This document shows, in pieces, positions 34,468-43,819 of a stretch of 64,000 nt of DNA (position 1 is its first letter; each line of letters begins with the position of its first letter). Under the pieces are notes generated by a model that was not told the origin of the DNA, ran no database searches, and saw only the letters and a list, made by a program, of their open reading frames with translations. Both the position numbers and the translations under genes were made by a program. Where the stretch lies: positions 1 through 64,000 of the forward strand of contig JAEUKI010000047.1 of the NCBI GenBank assembly GCA_016793325.1, in the 5' to 3' direction. This DNA is from Myxococcales bacterium. Its GTDB lineage: Bacteria; Myxococcota_A; Polyangia; Polyangiales; Ga0077539.

Positions 34468-34638
34468 GGCAATAGCGATCAATCGCACACTTCGTGCCAA
34501 CACTCAAAATGCGCGACCTCGCTGCGATGGGGCCACGCTACGCGCTTCGCATCGGGGCTGCGGGATCGTACTGTCGGCACAATCAGGCACAGCGCAGGAC
34601 GTCGCGATGCTCGTGCCTCCCTTTCGACCGAACACTCC

Positions 34639-35247
34639 GTGAACCCGACGCTTTTTCCCGAGACCTCTGCGTACATCGCCGCGCTGCCCGACGGGATGGA
34701 CTCGTTCGCGCAGTGTGAAGTGAAGGGCTCTGTCGTCCGGCAGCTCATCGATGGCTTCGATCGATCGATCCTCCACGAGCTGCCCGAGGCGTCTCGCGCG
34801 TTGATCGAGGCGCCGCCGCCGGTCAGCGCGTGGGTCCGCGAGGTCCCCGTGAACGTGATGCTGCTCGTGACAGGAGAGCACCTCGTTCGAACGACGGGAC
34901 GGCGCGACGCGATGAACGAGCGCGCGTACGAAGCGAGCAAGCAGCTGTTGTCGACGCCGCTCTACAAGATCCTCTTCCTGGTCGTCTCTCCCGAGCGCCT
35001 CGTCTCCGGCGTCGATCGCCGATGGAACGCGCTTCGCCGCGGCACCCGCCTCGAGCTCTTGTCACACTCACCGCACAGCGCGCACCTGCGCGCGCACATG
35101 CCCGAAGGGCTCTACACCCGAGGGCTCCTCGAGCTCCGCGCGTCGAGCATGCGCGCCGCGCTCGACTGCGCGGGCGGCCGGCGCTCGAAGGTCACGCTCG
35201 ACGCGCTCACGAAGAGCGCTGTTGATTTCATGTGCTCGTGGGAGTGA
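34639..35247 (+). CDS. DUF2378/TIGR02265 family protein
   Basis: A 202-residue soluble protein that fits the DUF2378 family, a set of myxobacterial paralogues. Matching features are the 'VKGSVVRQLIDGF' opening, 'WVREVPVNVMLLVTGEHL' and the C-terminal 'ALDCAGGRRSKVTLDAL'. Function of the family is unknown. The start is a GTG at 34639. It ends 6 bases from the convergent kinase/sigma-54 fusion gene. The assignment to the family is from memory of its motifs and supports a myxobacterial host. Confidence 0.65.
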   Translation: MNPTLFPETSAYIAALPDGMDSFAQCEVKGSVVRQLIDGFDRSILHELPEASRALIEAPPPVSAWVREVPVNVMLLVTGEHLVRTTGRRDAMNERAYEASKQLLSTPLYKILFLVVSPERLVSGVDRRWNALRRGTRLELLSHSPHSAHLRAHMPEGLYTRGLLELRASSMRAALDCAGGRRSKVTLDALTKSAVDFMCSWE

Positions 35248-35253
35248 CCGCGC

Positions 35254-38200
35254 TCACTCGTCGAGGAGCCCGTACTCCTTGAGCCGACGGTAGAGCGTGC
35301 GGCGCGGCATCGCGAGGTGCGTGGCGGCCTTGACCTTGTTCCAGTTGCACGACTCGAGCGCGTCGACGATGCGCTGGCGCTCGGCGGCCTTGCGAAGCGC
35401 CATCGGCGAGGTGGGCGACGGCGCGACGCTCGTGCGCTCGCTCGCCTCGTCGAGCGGGAGGTGCTCGGCCTCGATGACGTCTCCGTCGACGAGGACCGCG
35501 GCGCTCTCCAAGACGTGACGGAGCTGCCTGACGTTGCCCGGCCACGGGGCGCGAAGCAGCTTCGCGAGCGCCTCGCGCGAGAGCTTCTTCCGGGGCATTC
35601 CATTTTCTTCTGCGAATCTCGCGATAAAGTGACTCGCGAGCGCAGGGATCTCGTCGGCCCTCTGGCGCAGCGAGGGGAGCCTGACCGTGACGACCGACAA
35701 TCGGTAGTACAGGTCTTCGCGAAAGAGCCCCTGCGCCACGAGGTCCTTCAAGACCTTGTTGCTCGACGCGATCACCCGCGCGTCGATGGACTCTTCTTGC
35801 TCGGCGCCCACAGGACGAATCTTGCGCTCTTGGAGCACACGCAAGAGCTCGACCTGCATCTTGAGCGGCATCTCGCTCACCTCGTCGAGCACGAGCGTCC
35901 CGCCGTTGGCGCTCGCGATGAGCCCGCGTCGATCGCGATCCGCGCCAGTAAACGCCCCGCGAACGTGTCCGAACAGCTCGCTCTCGAGCAAGCTCTCGGG
36001 GATCGCTCCGCAGTGAACGACCACGAACGGGCCCCGCGCCCTCGCGCCCGAGAAGTGCAGCGCGCGGGCGATCATCTCTTTGCCCGTCCCGCTCTCGCCC
36101 TCGATCACGACGGGCACGTCCGCGTCCCGCACGCGCTCGACCAGCGCGAGCACCTTTCGCATCGCCTCGCCCGACGCGATCATCCCTTGCGGCGCAAAGC
36201 GCGTCCGCAGCGCTTCTTCTGCGCGCGCGAGGGACCGTCGCGTGTCCTCGAGCTCGACCGTGCGCACCGCGAGGAGCTCTTCGATCTCGCTCCGCGCGAC
36301 CTCGAGCTCGCGCGTTCGGACCTGAAGCTGCTCGATGAGCTGCGCGCGCTCGACCGCGACGCCCGCTTGCTCGGCGAACGCGCGAAGGATCGAGACGTCC
36401 ATCGCGCCCCACTGCGCGCGGCGCTGGCGATTCTCGACGTAGAGCACCCCGAGCGTCCGCCCGCGCGCGCGGATCGGAACCGCCGCCACCGCGCCGATCG
36501 CGCGGTCGTGCACCGATTGAAAGTCCGAGAATCGCTTGTCCTTCGTCGCGTTGTGCGTCGCGAGGACCTCGCCGTCGATGAGCGCGCTCTCGGCGATCGA
36601 TCGCGAGAACGGCTCGACGTCTTCGCCCGCAGGGTCCGTCGCCCCGAGCTGCGCCCGCAACACGAGCGCGCCGCTCTCGTCGCGCAAGAGCGCCATCGCT
36701 CGCTCGGCGTTGGTGAGCTCGGCCGCAGCGCGCACGGTCTGCTCGAGGACCGCGTCGAGCGTCCGCTCTTCGTTCACCCGGCGCGCTTGATCGACGAGCA
36801 GGACCAGTCGGCGATCTTGAACCCCCACGGTGATCCCGTGGCCTGTCACGCCCATCGTGATGCCCGAGATCGTGACGCTCCCGTCCATCACCGGCGCGAT
36901 GTGAGACTCGACGACGCCCTGCGCGCGCAGCGCCACGCGGGACGGGACCGACCAGAACGCGCTCCGCAAATCGGGCGGCAAGATCGACGCGACCGACTCG
37001 AGCACCTCGATCGCCCGCTCGCGATCGCGCCGCGCGTGAAGCTCCGCGCCGGTCGCCCGGTGCGCCTCGGCCCGCGCGGAGAGCGAGAGCGCGCGAAGCT
37101 CCCACTGCCCCGCGCGCTCAGCAAATTCGCTGGCCTCCGTGAGCCACTTCACCGCCGCGCGCTGGTCGTTGCGCAAGAGGCTCGTGCGTCCGCGGAGGTA
37201 CCTCCACCGACTCGCGAGCGGCCCTTCGGTCGCCGCGCTCGCTTGCGGCGTCGCTCGCTCGATCGCGTCGATCGCCCGCTCGATGTCACCCGCTGCGGCG
37301 CGATCGAGCAGCGCTTCTGCCGCGTCGAGCGACGCGTCCGCGACCGCTTCTTCGTCGCCGATCGCGCGAAACTCGCTGATCGCTTCGCTCGTGACGGACA
37401 GCGCTTCGTCGTGCTGCCCCGCGCGCGCCTTGGCCACGCCGAGCCCCTGGAGCGCGTGCGCCACCAACATCCGAAGCCCCGCCGCGCGCGCCTCGCTGAG
37501 CGCTTGCTCGAGCAAGGACAGCGCGCGCTCGTAGGACCCGAGCTTGATCATGTGGCTCGCGAGGTGCAGCTCTGCGCCGAGGAGCACGCGCACAGCGCCC
37601 GCGCGTCGCGCGAGCTTCTCGGCGGCCGCGAGGTGCTCGAGCGCGCTCGCGAGGTCGCCCATTTGCTCGAGCAACGAGCCGAGGTTCAAGCGCGCGGACG
37701 CCATTTGCGAGACGTCTCCGCCCGCCCTCGCGCGGTCGAGCGCGCGCTCGTAGAGGCTCTTGGCGAGCGCGGATTCACCAGCGCGATCCCTGGCGATCGC
37801 GAGGTACGCGAGCGTCGTCGCCTCTTGCCTCGGCTCGTTTTGCTCGGTCCAAAGCGCGAGCGCGCTCTCGAGGCGCGCGATCGCTTTGGTGACCTCGCCC
37901 ACGTACACGTCGGACATCCCTGCGAGGGCAGAGACCTTCGCGCGGAGCGCCGGCGCCTTGGCGTCGACGAGCGAGAGCTCGCAGCGCGCGACGCACCCGG
38001 CGTAGTCGCCCTCCGAGAAGTCGACCCGCGCGAGCTCGTACTGCGATCGAGAGCGACCTTCGTCGTCGACCGCGCCCTCGATCGCGCGTTGCGCGACGGC
38101 GCGCGCGTCCGGGAGCCTCCCGCTCTGCGAGAGCGAGTGAACGAGGACCCACCGCGCGCTCTGCACGAGCGCAGCGTCGGCGCTCGCTTCGACGACCGTC

Positions 38201-40230
38201 GCGGCTTCGATGGCCGCTGCGTAGTCGCCCGCGGCCGAGAAGAGCTCGGCCTCGCGCAGCGTGTCCTTCGACGCGACGACGGTGGGGGCGTGCTCCCTCA
38301 GCGCGCGAAGGAGCGACGCGGCTGCGTTGGGGAGGTTCGTGTCCGCGAGCGCCTTGGCCCCGGCGCGCGCGTGTTCGAGCGCGCGCTTGGCGTCCCCTGC
38401 GCGGAGGTGCGCCCACGCGACGGCGGCCTCGGGCGCGTTGGACTTCTCGAGCACCCGCGCGGCGTCGCGAAAGAGCTGCGCGCGCTCGGCGTCTTCGAGC
38501 GCGTCGATGACCGCTTGCGCGAGCGATGGATTCGCGGGCGCGAGCGTTTGATTCGCGCGCAGCGTGAGCGCCCCGAGCGCGCGGGCGCTCTCGATGTCTT
38601 GCGCGGTCGCGCCCATGGCCGCGAGCGTCGAGGCGTCCGCTGCGATTCCGAGCGCAAACGCCGACGCGACCGCGCGCTTGGACCCGGCGTCGAGCGACGC
38701 GGCGCGCCTTCGAGCGACGTCTTGCGCCCGCGGGGGAATCTCCACGCGCGCGACGTCCGCCGCGGTGACCGCGCCCGCTTCGGCGAGGGCGCGGAGCATC
38801 TCGTTGACGGCGAGGGGCAAGGCGCCCGTGCGCGCGCGCACTGCGGCGACCACACCGGGCTCGACGGGCCCGAGAATTTGCTCACAGAGCGACGCGACAG
38901 CGCTCTCGTCGAGCGGCCCGAGCTCGACGACGGACTGCGGCGAGAGCTTCTGCACTGCGGCGCGAGACGAGCTCGACGCGACGACGAGAAAGGGATCGTT
39001 GGCGTCGAAGCCGTACGCGACCGAGCGCAACAGCTCGCACACCGACGGGTCCGCGCGGTCGAGGTCGTCGGCGACGAGGAGCACCGGCGCGTTGTCGAGC
39101 GCGCGACGCAGCCGAGCGACGTGCGCGTCCGGCGAGAGCTCTTCGAGCGGGGCGCCCGAGAGGACTTCGATTCCCACGCGCAGTCGCGCGGCGGGGGCCT
39201 CGCCCGACTCGCCTTGCAGGTGCAGCACTTGAACGCCGCGGAGCTGCGCGCGCCACGTGAGCTCGCGAAGCAGCGTCGTGCGGCCGCTTCCTTCTTCGCC
39301 GTCGATGAGGACCACGCCGGGCCCCCCTTCGCGACGCAGCAACCTTCGACCGATGTGATCGAGGAGCTGTCCGAGCTCGCTCTCGCGCCCTTCGGGTCGA
39401 AGCACCACGCGCGACGGCGTCGGCGGCGGCTTCGGCGCATCAGGAACGACGCGAAACAACGCAGCGATCACGTCGTCCGCGGTTCGAAAGCGCTTGTCCG
39501 GATCGAGCGAAGCTCCCGCGCGCGCGATCTCGACGAGGGCGGCGAGCCGCGGATCTCTCGCGACGTCGTCGGGCGTCGCGCCGTCGACCGAGTCGACGCC
39601 GAGCGTGACCAAGAGCGAGAGCGAGAGCGCGTAGAGGTCCGCGCGCGGGTCGGGCGGCAGCGATTCGCCTGCGTAGAGGCGCTCGCGGCGATCGGGGGGC
39701 ATGAACGCGAGCGTTCCCCCGCGGACGCGCTCTGCGGCGCCGAGCGCGCCGTGCGCGAGACCGAAGTCGATGAGCACCACGGGCGCGCGGCCCGAGGCGC
39801 GAGGAACCACGAGGTTCGCCGGCTTCAAATCGCCGTGAACGACCCCGAGCCGATGCATGTGCCGAAGCGTCTCTGCGGCCGCGGCGAACAGCTCGACGAG
39901 CCGCTCGGGCGTGGGCCTCGCGCCCGCGAGCGCCTTGTCGAGCGGGGCTCCATCGACGAACTCGCGCGTAAAAAACGGTCCGCCCGGGTCTTCAGCGTCC
40001 GGCTCGGCGAGGCCGAAATCGAACACGCGCGCCACCGCGGGCAAGTCGAGCTGCGCCAGAACCTGAAACTCGTTGACGAGCCACTGTGCCACGCCGACCT
40101 GCGCGTGCGCGTGCAGTCGCTTGAGCACCATCGGCGCGTCGTCCGAGAGCCGATCGCGAACGAGAAACACCCCACCGCCGCCGCCCTCTCCGACGCGACG
40201 ATCGATTCGATAGCGATCGGCCAGCTTCAT
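35254..40230 (-). CDS. Ser/Thr kinase - NTPase - TPR - GAF - sigma-54 activator - Fis fusion
   Basis: A 1658-residue regulator. Kinase domain 1-~270 with 'GEGGGGGV', catalytic 'VVHGDLKPANLV' (~130) and 'IDFGLAHG'. NTPase domain with 'GEEGSGRTT' at ~310. Helical TPR-like repeats ~560-1050. GAF ~1150-1290 ('LGVLYVENRQ'). Sigma-54 AAA+ domain ~1345-1580 with 'GESGTGKE' and an intact 'GAFTGA' (~1425). Fis-type HTH at the end ('NKVKAATHLAMPRRTLYRRL'). The catalytic loop has HGD in place of HRD, so it is a non-RD kinase. The Met at 40230 opens the kinase domain; longer starts add only Arg-rich sequence. The plan is PknK-like joined to an NtrC-type effector. Confidence 0.92.
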   Translation of the reverse strand: MKLADRYRIDRRVGEGGGGGVFLVRDRLSDDAPMVLKRLHAHAQVGVAQWLVNEFQVLAQLDLPAVARVFDFGLAEPDAEDPGGPFFTREFVDGAPLDKALAGARPTPERLVELFAAAAETLRHMHRLGVVHGDLKPANLVVPRASGRAPVVLIDFGLAHGALGAAERVRGGTLAFMPPDRRERLYAGESLPPDPRADLYALSLSLLVTLGVDSVDGATPDDVARDPRLAALVEIARAGASLDPDKRFRTADDVIAALFRVVPDAPKPPPTPSRVVLRPEGRESELGQLLDHIGRRLLRREGGPGVVLIDGEEGSGRTTLLRELTWRAQLRGVQVLHLQGESGEAPAARLRVGIEVLSGAPLEELSPDAHVARLRRALDNAPVLLVADDLDRADPSVCELLRSVAYGFDANDPFLVVASSSSRAAVQKLSPQSVVELGPLDESAVASLCEQILGPVEPGVVAAVRARTGALPLAVNEMLRALAEAGAVTAADVARVEIPPRAQDVARRRAASLDAGSKRAVASAFALGIAADASTLAAMGATAQDIESARALGALTLRANQTLAPANPSLAQAVIDALEDAERAQLFRDAARVLEKSNAPEAAVAWAHLRAGDAKRALEHARAGAKALADTNLPNAAASLLRALREHAPTVVASKDTLREAELFSAAGDYAAAIEAATVVEASADAALVQSARWVLVHSLSQSGRLPDARAVAQRAIEGAVDDEGRSRSQYELARVDFSEGDYAGCVARCELSLVDAKAPALRAKVSALAGMSDVYVGEVTKAIARLESALALWTEQNEPRQEATTLAYLAIARDRAGESALAKSLYERALDRARAGGDVSQMASARLNLGSLLEQMGDLASALEHLAAAEKLARRAGAVRVLLGAELHLASHMIKLGSYERALSLLEQALSEARAAGLRMLVAHALQGLGVAKARAGQHDEALSVTSEAISEFRAIGDEEAVADASLDAAEALLDRAAAGDIERAIDAIERATPQASAATEGPLASRWRYLRGRTSLLRNDQRAAVKWLTEASEFAERAGQWELRALSLSARAEAHRATGAELHARRDRERAIEVLESVASILPPDLRSAFWSVPSRVALRAQGVVESHIAPVMDGSVTISGITMGVTGHGITVGVQDRRLVLLVDQARRVNEERTLDAVLEQTVRAAAELTNAERAMALLRDESGALVLRAQLGATDPAGEDVEPFSRSIAESALIDGEVLATHNATKDKRFSDFQSVHDRAIGAVAAVPIRARGRTLGVLYVENRQRRAQWGAMDVSILRAFAEQAGVAVERAQLIEQLQVRTRELEVARSEIEELLAVRTVELEDTRRSLARAEEALRTRFAPQGMIASGEAMRKVLALVERVRDADVPVVIEGESGTGKEMIARALHFSGARARGPFVVVHCGAIPESLLESELFGHVRGAFTGADRDRRGLIASANGGTLVLDEVSEMPLKMQVELLRVLQERKIRPVGAEQEESIDARVIASSNKVLKDLVAQGLFREDLYYRLSVVTVRLPSLRQRADEIPALASHFIARFAEENGMPRKKLSREALAKLLRAPWPGNVRQLRHVLESAAVLVDGDVIEAEHLPLDEASERTSVAPSPTSPMALRKAAERQRIVDALESCNWNKVKAATHLAMPRRTLYRRLKEYGLLDE

Positions 40231-40608
40231 CCGTTGCCGCGCCGAGAATAGACCACTTTGCGCCGCACATGTGTCGCGTTGTGCCCAGGGGACGGTGCTC
40301 TGATTCTCACATTTGCGATCCGCCGTATCCCCACTCGCTCGCTTCCATATTGGACTCAGAGGGCGTCTGTCACAAGCGCCCTTCCATGCCCCGTCCGCGC
40401 CGAACCCCTGCCGCGCTTCATCGCCAGTTCTGTGGGGCAATTTCCAGCGTGTCGTGCGATCGAGCGTCACCGCCCGCCCCACGCGCAAGGCATGTCGACC
40501 CGAGCACGCGCTTCGCGCTGTGGTTTGCCCAACGCAGACGCGCTGCGAGCGCGCCGCGCTCTTCGTCGCCTTTGCCCCTCCCCGCTCTCTCCTTCAGCTC
40601 ATTCGCCC
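40231..40608. other. Intergenic region upstream of the kinase fusion gene
   Basis: A 378-base stretch with no convincing gene. It lies between the kinase fusion start (40230, minus) and the DUF3105 gene stop (40609, minus), and should contain the kinase promoter. A clear -24/-12 sigma-54 element (TGGCAC-N5-TTGC) was looked for on the minus strand and not found. No repeat or RNA gene recognised. Confidence 0.5.
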
Positions 40609-41472
40609 TCAGCCCCCGCCGCCCGCGTCTCCCCCATCCACCGCCACGCCCGAGTCCGCTGGAACCTCCGGATAAAACCCATCCGCGCAGAAGTCCTCTG
40701 GCGCCCGCCCCGTGGTTCCGAGCACAAACGTCTCGAGCGATCGCTCGTCCACGCACGTCGCGCGGTACGTGTGCCCCCACGCGGCGCCAGCGACGGTCAC
40801 GCTCGGATCCAGCAGCGGATCGGGCGTCAAAATGATCCTTCGACGCACGCCTTCGGGGACGCACCCAGGCTCTGGCGGAAGCGCCGCGACGAAGCGCGCG
40901 AGCTGATCGTGCACCGCAGGACACGCCGCGCGATTGGCGCATCGGTAACTCAGCACCACCGCCCCGTGCTCGAGCGAGTGCACGAGGTACCCGCGAGGAA
41001 TCGGGTCCGTGTAGACGCCCCAACGCGCCCAGATCCCGAAGTGAGGACCGGAGGACGGAGGGTTCGAGTTCCAGGTGATTCCTGCGTCGACATCGACGTG
41101 TGGCGAGTCGAGGATTGGGTGCGCGGTGATGGTCGCGCCGCACGCCGCGTCGACGAGCGCGAGCCCATCCGCGAGGCTCGCTCCGTCGCTGCCCGCGTCC
41201 GCGTCACCCGTGACAGCTGCGTCCAGATCCGCCCCTGCGTCCATCGCGTCGGCCGCGTCCATCGCGTCGCTCGCGTCGGGATCCGCGGCGTCCGTCGCGG
41301 CCTCCTCTGCGGCGTCCTGCGTCGCGTCGAGCGCGCCGTCACCCGACGCGATGTCCCGCGTCTCTTCGCTCGTAGCGTCCCCGGCGTCCTGCGTCGCGCG
41401 GGTCCCGCACGCCGCGATGCACACACACACAATCAAGCAGGCTATCGTCGATCTCTTCACGCCCTCGAACAT
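40609..41472 (-). CDS. DUF3105 domain lipoprotein
   Basis: A 287-residue lipoprotein. Signal 'STIACLIVCVCIAAC' has a lipobox Cys. A ~75-residue Asp/Ala linker follows ('DASDAMDAADAMDAGADL'). The C-terminal domain matches DUF3105: 'WNSNPPSSGPHFGIWARWG' and 'LVHSLEHGAVVLSYRC'. DUF3105 domains keep such His residues and are thought of as extracytoplasmic; the activity is unknown. Promoter likely between 41473 and 41490, close to the acetyltransferase gene stop on the same strand (41491), so the two may be co-transcribed. Confidence 0.83.
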   Translation of the reverse strand: MFEGVKRSTIACLIVCVCIAACGTRATQDAGDATSEETRDIASGDGALDATQDAAEEAATDAADPDASDAMDAADAMDAGADLDAAVTGDADAGSDGASLADGLALVDAACGATITAHPILDSPHVDVDAGITWNSNPPSSGPHFGIWARWGVYTDPIPRGYLVHSLEHGAVVLSYRCANRAACPAVHDQLARFVAALPPEPGCVPEGVRRRIILTPDPLLDPSVTVAGAAWGHTYRATCVDERSLETFVLGTTGRAPEDFCADGFYPEVPADSGVAVDGGDAGGGG

Positions 41473-41490
41473 ACACCAGGGTCGTCTGTG

Positions 41491-42033
41491 TCATCGCCGC
41501 AGCGCGTCCTCACGAACGCACGCGAACTGCCACACGTCGAGGAAGCGCCCGCCCTTGAACGCCGCGCGCCGCGCGACGCCCTCCTTCGTGTACCCGCACT
41601 TCTCGAGGACGCGCGCGCTCGCCTCGTTGCCTTCGAACACGCCCGCGAAGAGCCGCACCATCCCGTGCCTCTCGAAGCCGTACGCCGTCAGCGCGCGCAG
41701 GCTCCGCGTCGCGATCCCGCGCCCCCAGTGCGCGCGCCCGAGCCAGTACCCCACCTCGGCCGAGAAGCGATGAACGTCGTCGCCGAACACGAACCCCGCG
41801 CCGCCGATGACCTCGCCGCCCACGGCGATCGCGAAATTGCTCGTCGGACGGAGCTCGCGATTGAACTCGACCCACGCGCGCGCGTCCTCGTCGGTGTACG
41901 GATGCGGAAACCGATCGCGTAGAAATCGAGCGACCTCCGCGTCGTTTGCGTGCGCGACGAGCGAGCGTTCGTCGCCGATTCGAAACGGCCGCAGGACCAC
42001 ACCGTCGCCCGCGTCGATGCGCTCGTCGGTCAT
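41491..42033 (-). CDS. GNAT family N-acetyltransferase (RimJ/RimL type)
   Basis: A 180-residue acetyltransferase. 'VVLRPFRIGDERSLVAHAND' opens the fold, 'GYWLGRAHWGRGIATRSLR' is motif A binding the acetyl-CoA pyrophosphate, and 'NEASARVLEKCGYTKEGV' is the RimJ/RimL C-terminal motif. It could acetylate a ribosomal protein N-terminus, an amino acid or a small molecule; the substrate is not predictable. Start at 42033 (MTDERID); its ATG overlaps the outermost possible ATG of the divergent amidase gene (shared CATG). Confidence 0.88.
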   Translation of the reverse strand: MTDERIDAGDGVVLRPFRIGDERSLVAHANDAEVARFLRDRFPHPYTDEDARAWVEFNRELRPTSNFAIAVGGEVIGGAGFVFGDDVHRFSAEVGYWLGRAHWGRGIATRSLRALTAYGFERHGMVRLFAGVFEGNEASARVLEKCGYTKEGVARRAAFKGGRFLDVWQFACVREDALRR

Positions 42034-42871
42034 GACACAAGCGATCGTACCATCGCCGTCGGCCGCGCGATTGCCGATCGTTTGGGCTCGCGGCGCTGCC
42101 TCCCGTACACTCTGCGCAATCCCTTTGGCGATCCGCGGCGCGATCGTGTGCGTGTGCGCGGGGGTCTGGTGCCTCACGCCGCCGGACCTCTCGGGTGCGC
42201 TGCGCGCGCGGCTCGAGCCGAGGGTGACCCGCCGCGCCGCGCGAAGGGCGCTCTTGCGCGAGGTGCAGCTGCTCCATCCGGTGCGCTCGGGGCGACGCGC
42301 GCCGCCGGCGCCGACGATCGTTCCGAGGCTTCTGCCCTTCATCGATCAGCGCATGGCGCAGGCGGCGGAGTACTCGTATCGACACTACGGTGAGCGCGAG
42401 TGGCGGCTCGACCCGCAGATGATCGTGCTGCACTACACGTGCGGACCCACGTTTTCATCCGCGTGGCACACCTTCGCGAACAACCGCCCGCGCCGCGGCG
42501 AGCTCCCCGGCCTCTGCGCGCACTACATCGTCGACCAAGACGGAACGATCTACGGCCTCGTCCCCCCGTCCGTGCGCTGTCGCCACGCCAACGGCGTCAA
42601 CCACGTCGCCATCGGCATCGAGTTCGTCCAAGACTGCCTTCCCCAGGGAGCCTCCGCGGTCGAGCGCGCCATGCTCACCCGCGGCCCCCAAATCGAAGCC
42701 GGCCTCGCCCTCGTCCGTCACCTCCGCAGGCGCTTCGACATCCACGATGACAACATCATCGGCCACGCGATGGTCAACCGCCACGCGATGTACTCGGACC
42801 TCCTCGGCCGCACCAACGACCACGGCGACTGGCGCGAGGGCGCCGTGCGAGAGTTTCGTCGTCGCTTGTAG
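42032..42871 (+). CDS. N-acetylmuramoyl-L-alanine amidase (Amidase_2/PGRP fold)
   Basis: Up to 279 residues. A hydrophobic N-part ('GAIVCVCAGVWCL') suggests export or membrane anchoring. The Amidase_2 domain begins with 'MIVLHYTCGPT' (first Zn-ligand His), continues with 'LCAHYIVDQDGTIYGLVP' and 'VNHVAIGIEFV' and ends 'GRTNDHGDW'. It should cut the bond between MurNAc and the stem peptide of peptidoglycan. The start is uncertain: ATG 42032 overlaps the divergent acetyltransferase, and a promoter-like pair at 42082-42111 argues for TTG 42125 or GTG 42146. No lysine or choline-binding repeat is present. Confidence 0.82.
   Translation: MTQAIVPSPSAARLPIVWARGAASRTLCAIPLAIRGAIVCVCAGVWCLTPPDLSGALRARLEPRVTRRAARRALLREVQLLHPVRSGRRAPPAPTIVPRLLPFIDQRMAQAAEYSYRHYGEREWRLDPQMIVLHYTCGPTFSSAWHTFANNRPRRGELPGLCAHYIVDQDGTIYGLVPPSVRCRHANGVNHVAIGIEFVQDCLPQGASAVERAMLTRGPQIEAGLALVRHLRRRFDIHDDNIIGHAMVNRHAMYSDLLGRTNDHGDWREGAVREFRRRL
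42082..42111 (+). promoter_or_regulatory. Candidate promoter of the amidase gene
   Basis: TTGGGC (42082-42087) and TACACT (42106-42111) with an 18-base spacer, the same geometry as the candidate tatA promoter. If used, transcription would start near 42118 and the amidase would begin at TTG 42125 or GTG 42146 rather than ATG 42032. Confidence 0.35.
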
Positions 42872-42895
42872 CCGTCGCGCGCTTCGACCCGTCGG

Positions 42896-43765
42896 CTACC
42901 CCCGCGCGATGCGCCCGAGCGCGCGCACGTCGTCGTCGCTGAGCTCGACCGACGCGCTCGCGAGATTCTCGCGCAGGTGCGCGAGCGTCTTCGTCCCCGG
43001 GATGAGCAGGATGTTGGGCGAGCGACGGAGCAACCACGCGAGCGCGACCTGCATGGGCGTCGCGCCGCGCCGCGCCGCGACCGCGTCGAGCAAAGCAGAC
43101 TGCACCGGCGAAAATCCCCCCAACGGAAAGAAGGGCACGTACGCGACGCCCCGCGCTGCGAGCTCGTCGACGATCGCGTCATCCCGACGGTGCGCGACGT
43201 TGAAGTGGTTCTGCACGCACACGATTTCAACGATCCCTCGCGCCTCTTCGATCTGCGCTGGCGTCACGTTGCTGAGCCCGATGTGTCGAACCAGCCCGCG
43301 ACGCTGCAGCGCTGCGAGCGCCGCGAGCGGCGCGGCGATCGACCCTTCGGCGGGTCCCATCGCGCTGAACATCACACGGAGGTTGACCAACTCGAGCACG
43401 TCCAACGCGAGATTGCGGAGGTTGTCGTGCACGGCCCTCTCGATGTCGCTCGCGGAGAACGCAGCCTCCCACGAGCCGCCTGGCCCGCGCACCGCGCCGA
43501 CCTTCGTCGCGATCAGCACGCCGTCGCGGTACGGGTGAAGCGCTTCGCGAATGACCTCGTTGGTCGTGTGCGGCCCATAAATGTCGCTCGTGTCGATGTG
43601 ATCGACGCCGCGCTCGATCGCCTCGCGCAGCACCGCGACCGCCGCCTTGCGGTCGGTCGGCGGCCCGAACGCGTTGGGGCCCGCGAGCTGCATCGCTCCG
43701 TACCCGATTCGACTGACCGTTCGCGCGCCGAGCTTGTAGCGCGTCGACTCAACCTGATTCGCCAT
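42896..43765 (-). CDS. Aldo/keto reductase
   Basis: A 289-residue (beta/alpha)8 NADPH-dependent oxidoreductase. 'VDHIDTSDIYG' holds catalytic Asp58 and Tyr63, and 'LIATKVG' holds Lys88. Where the family usually has the catalytic His ('DLxxLH'), this protein has 'LELVNLRVM' (Asn128), as in the YdbC-like branch. 'IPGTKTLAHLREN' is the C-terminal NADP-binding segment. It reduces carbonyls, substrate unknown. The start at 43765 has a strong AAGGAAGG upstream. Divergent from a LysR-type gene, which probably controls it. Confidence 0.9.
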   Translation of the reverse strand: MANQVESTRYKLGARTVSRIGYGAMQLAGPNAFGPPTDRKAAVAVLREAIERGVDHIDTSDIYGPHTTNEVIREALHPYRDGVLIATKVGAVRGPGGSWEAAFSASDIERAVHDNLRNLALDVLELVNLRVMFSAMGPAEGSIAAPLAALAALQRRGLVRHIGLSNVTPAQIEEARGIVEIVCVQNHFNVAHRRDDAIVDELAARGVAYVPFFPLGGFSPVQSALLDAVAARRGATPMQVALAWLLRRSPNILLIPGTKTLAHLRENLASASVELSDDDVRALGRIARG

Positions 43766-43819
43766 GATGACCTTCCTTCGAACGAGTTCGCGTCGACCAT
43801 AGGCGTCGGGCACTGCACG

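Noticed and set aside
35317..40251. Plus-strand frame of more than 1600 codons opposite the kinase fusion
   Set aside because: Arg/Glu/Leu-rich without any motif; the minus strand carries intact kinase, GAF and sigma-54 motifs. Long antisense frames are expected at this GC content.
40250..40320. Possible -24/-12 sigma-54 promoter upstream of the kinase fusion
   Set aside because: TGGGCAC occurs but no GC at the proper -12 position; the match is no better than chance.
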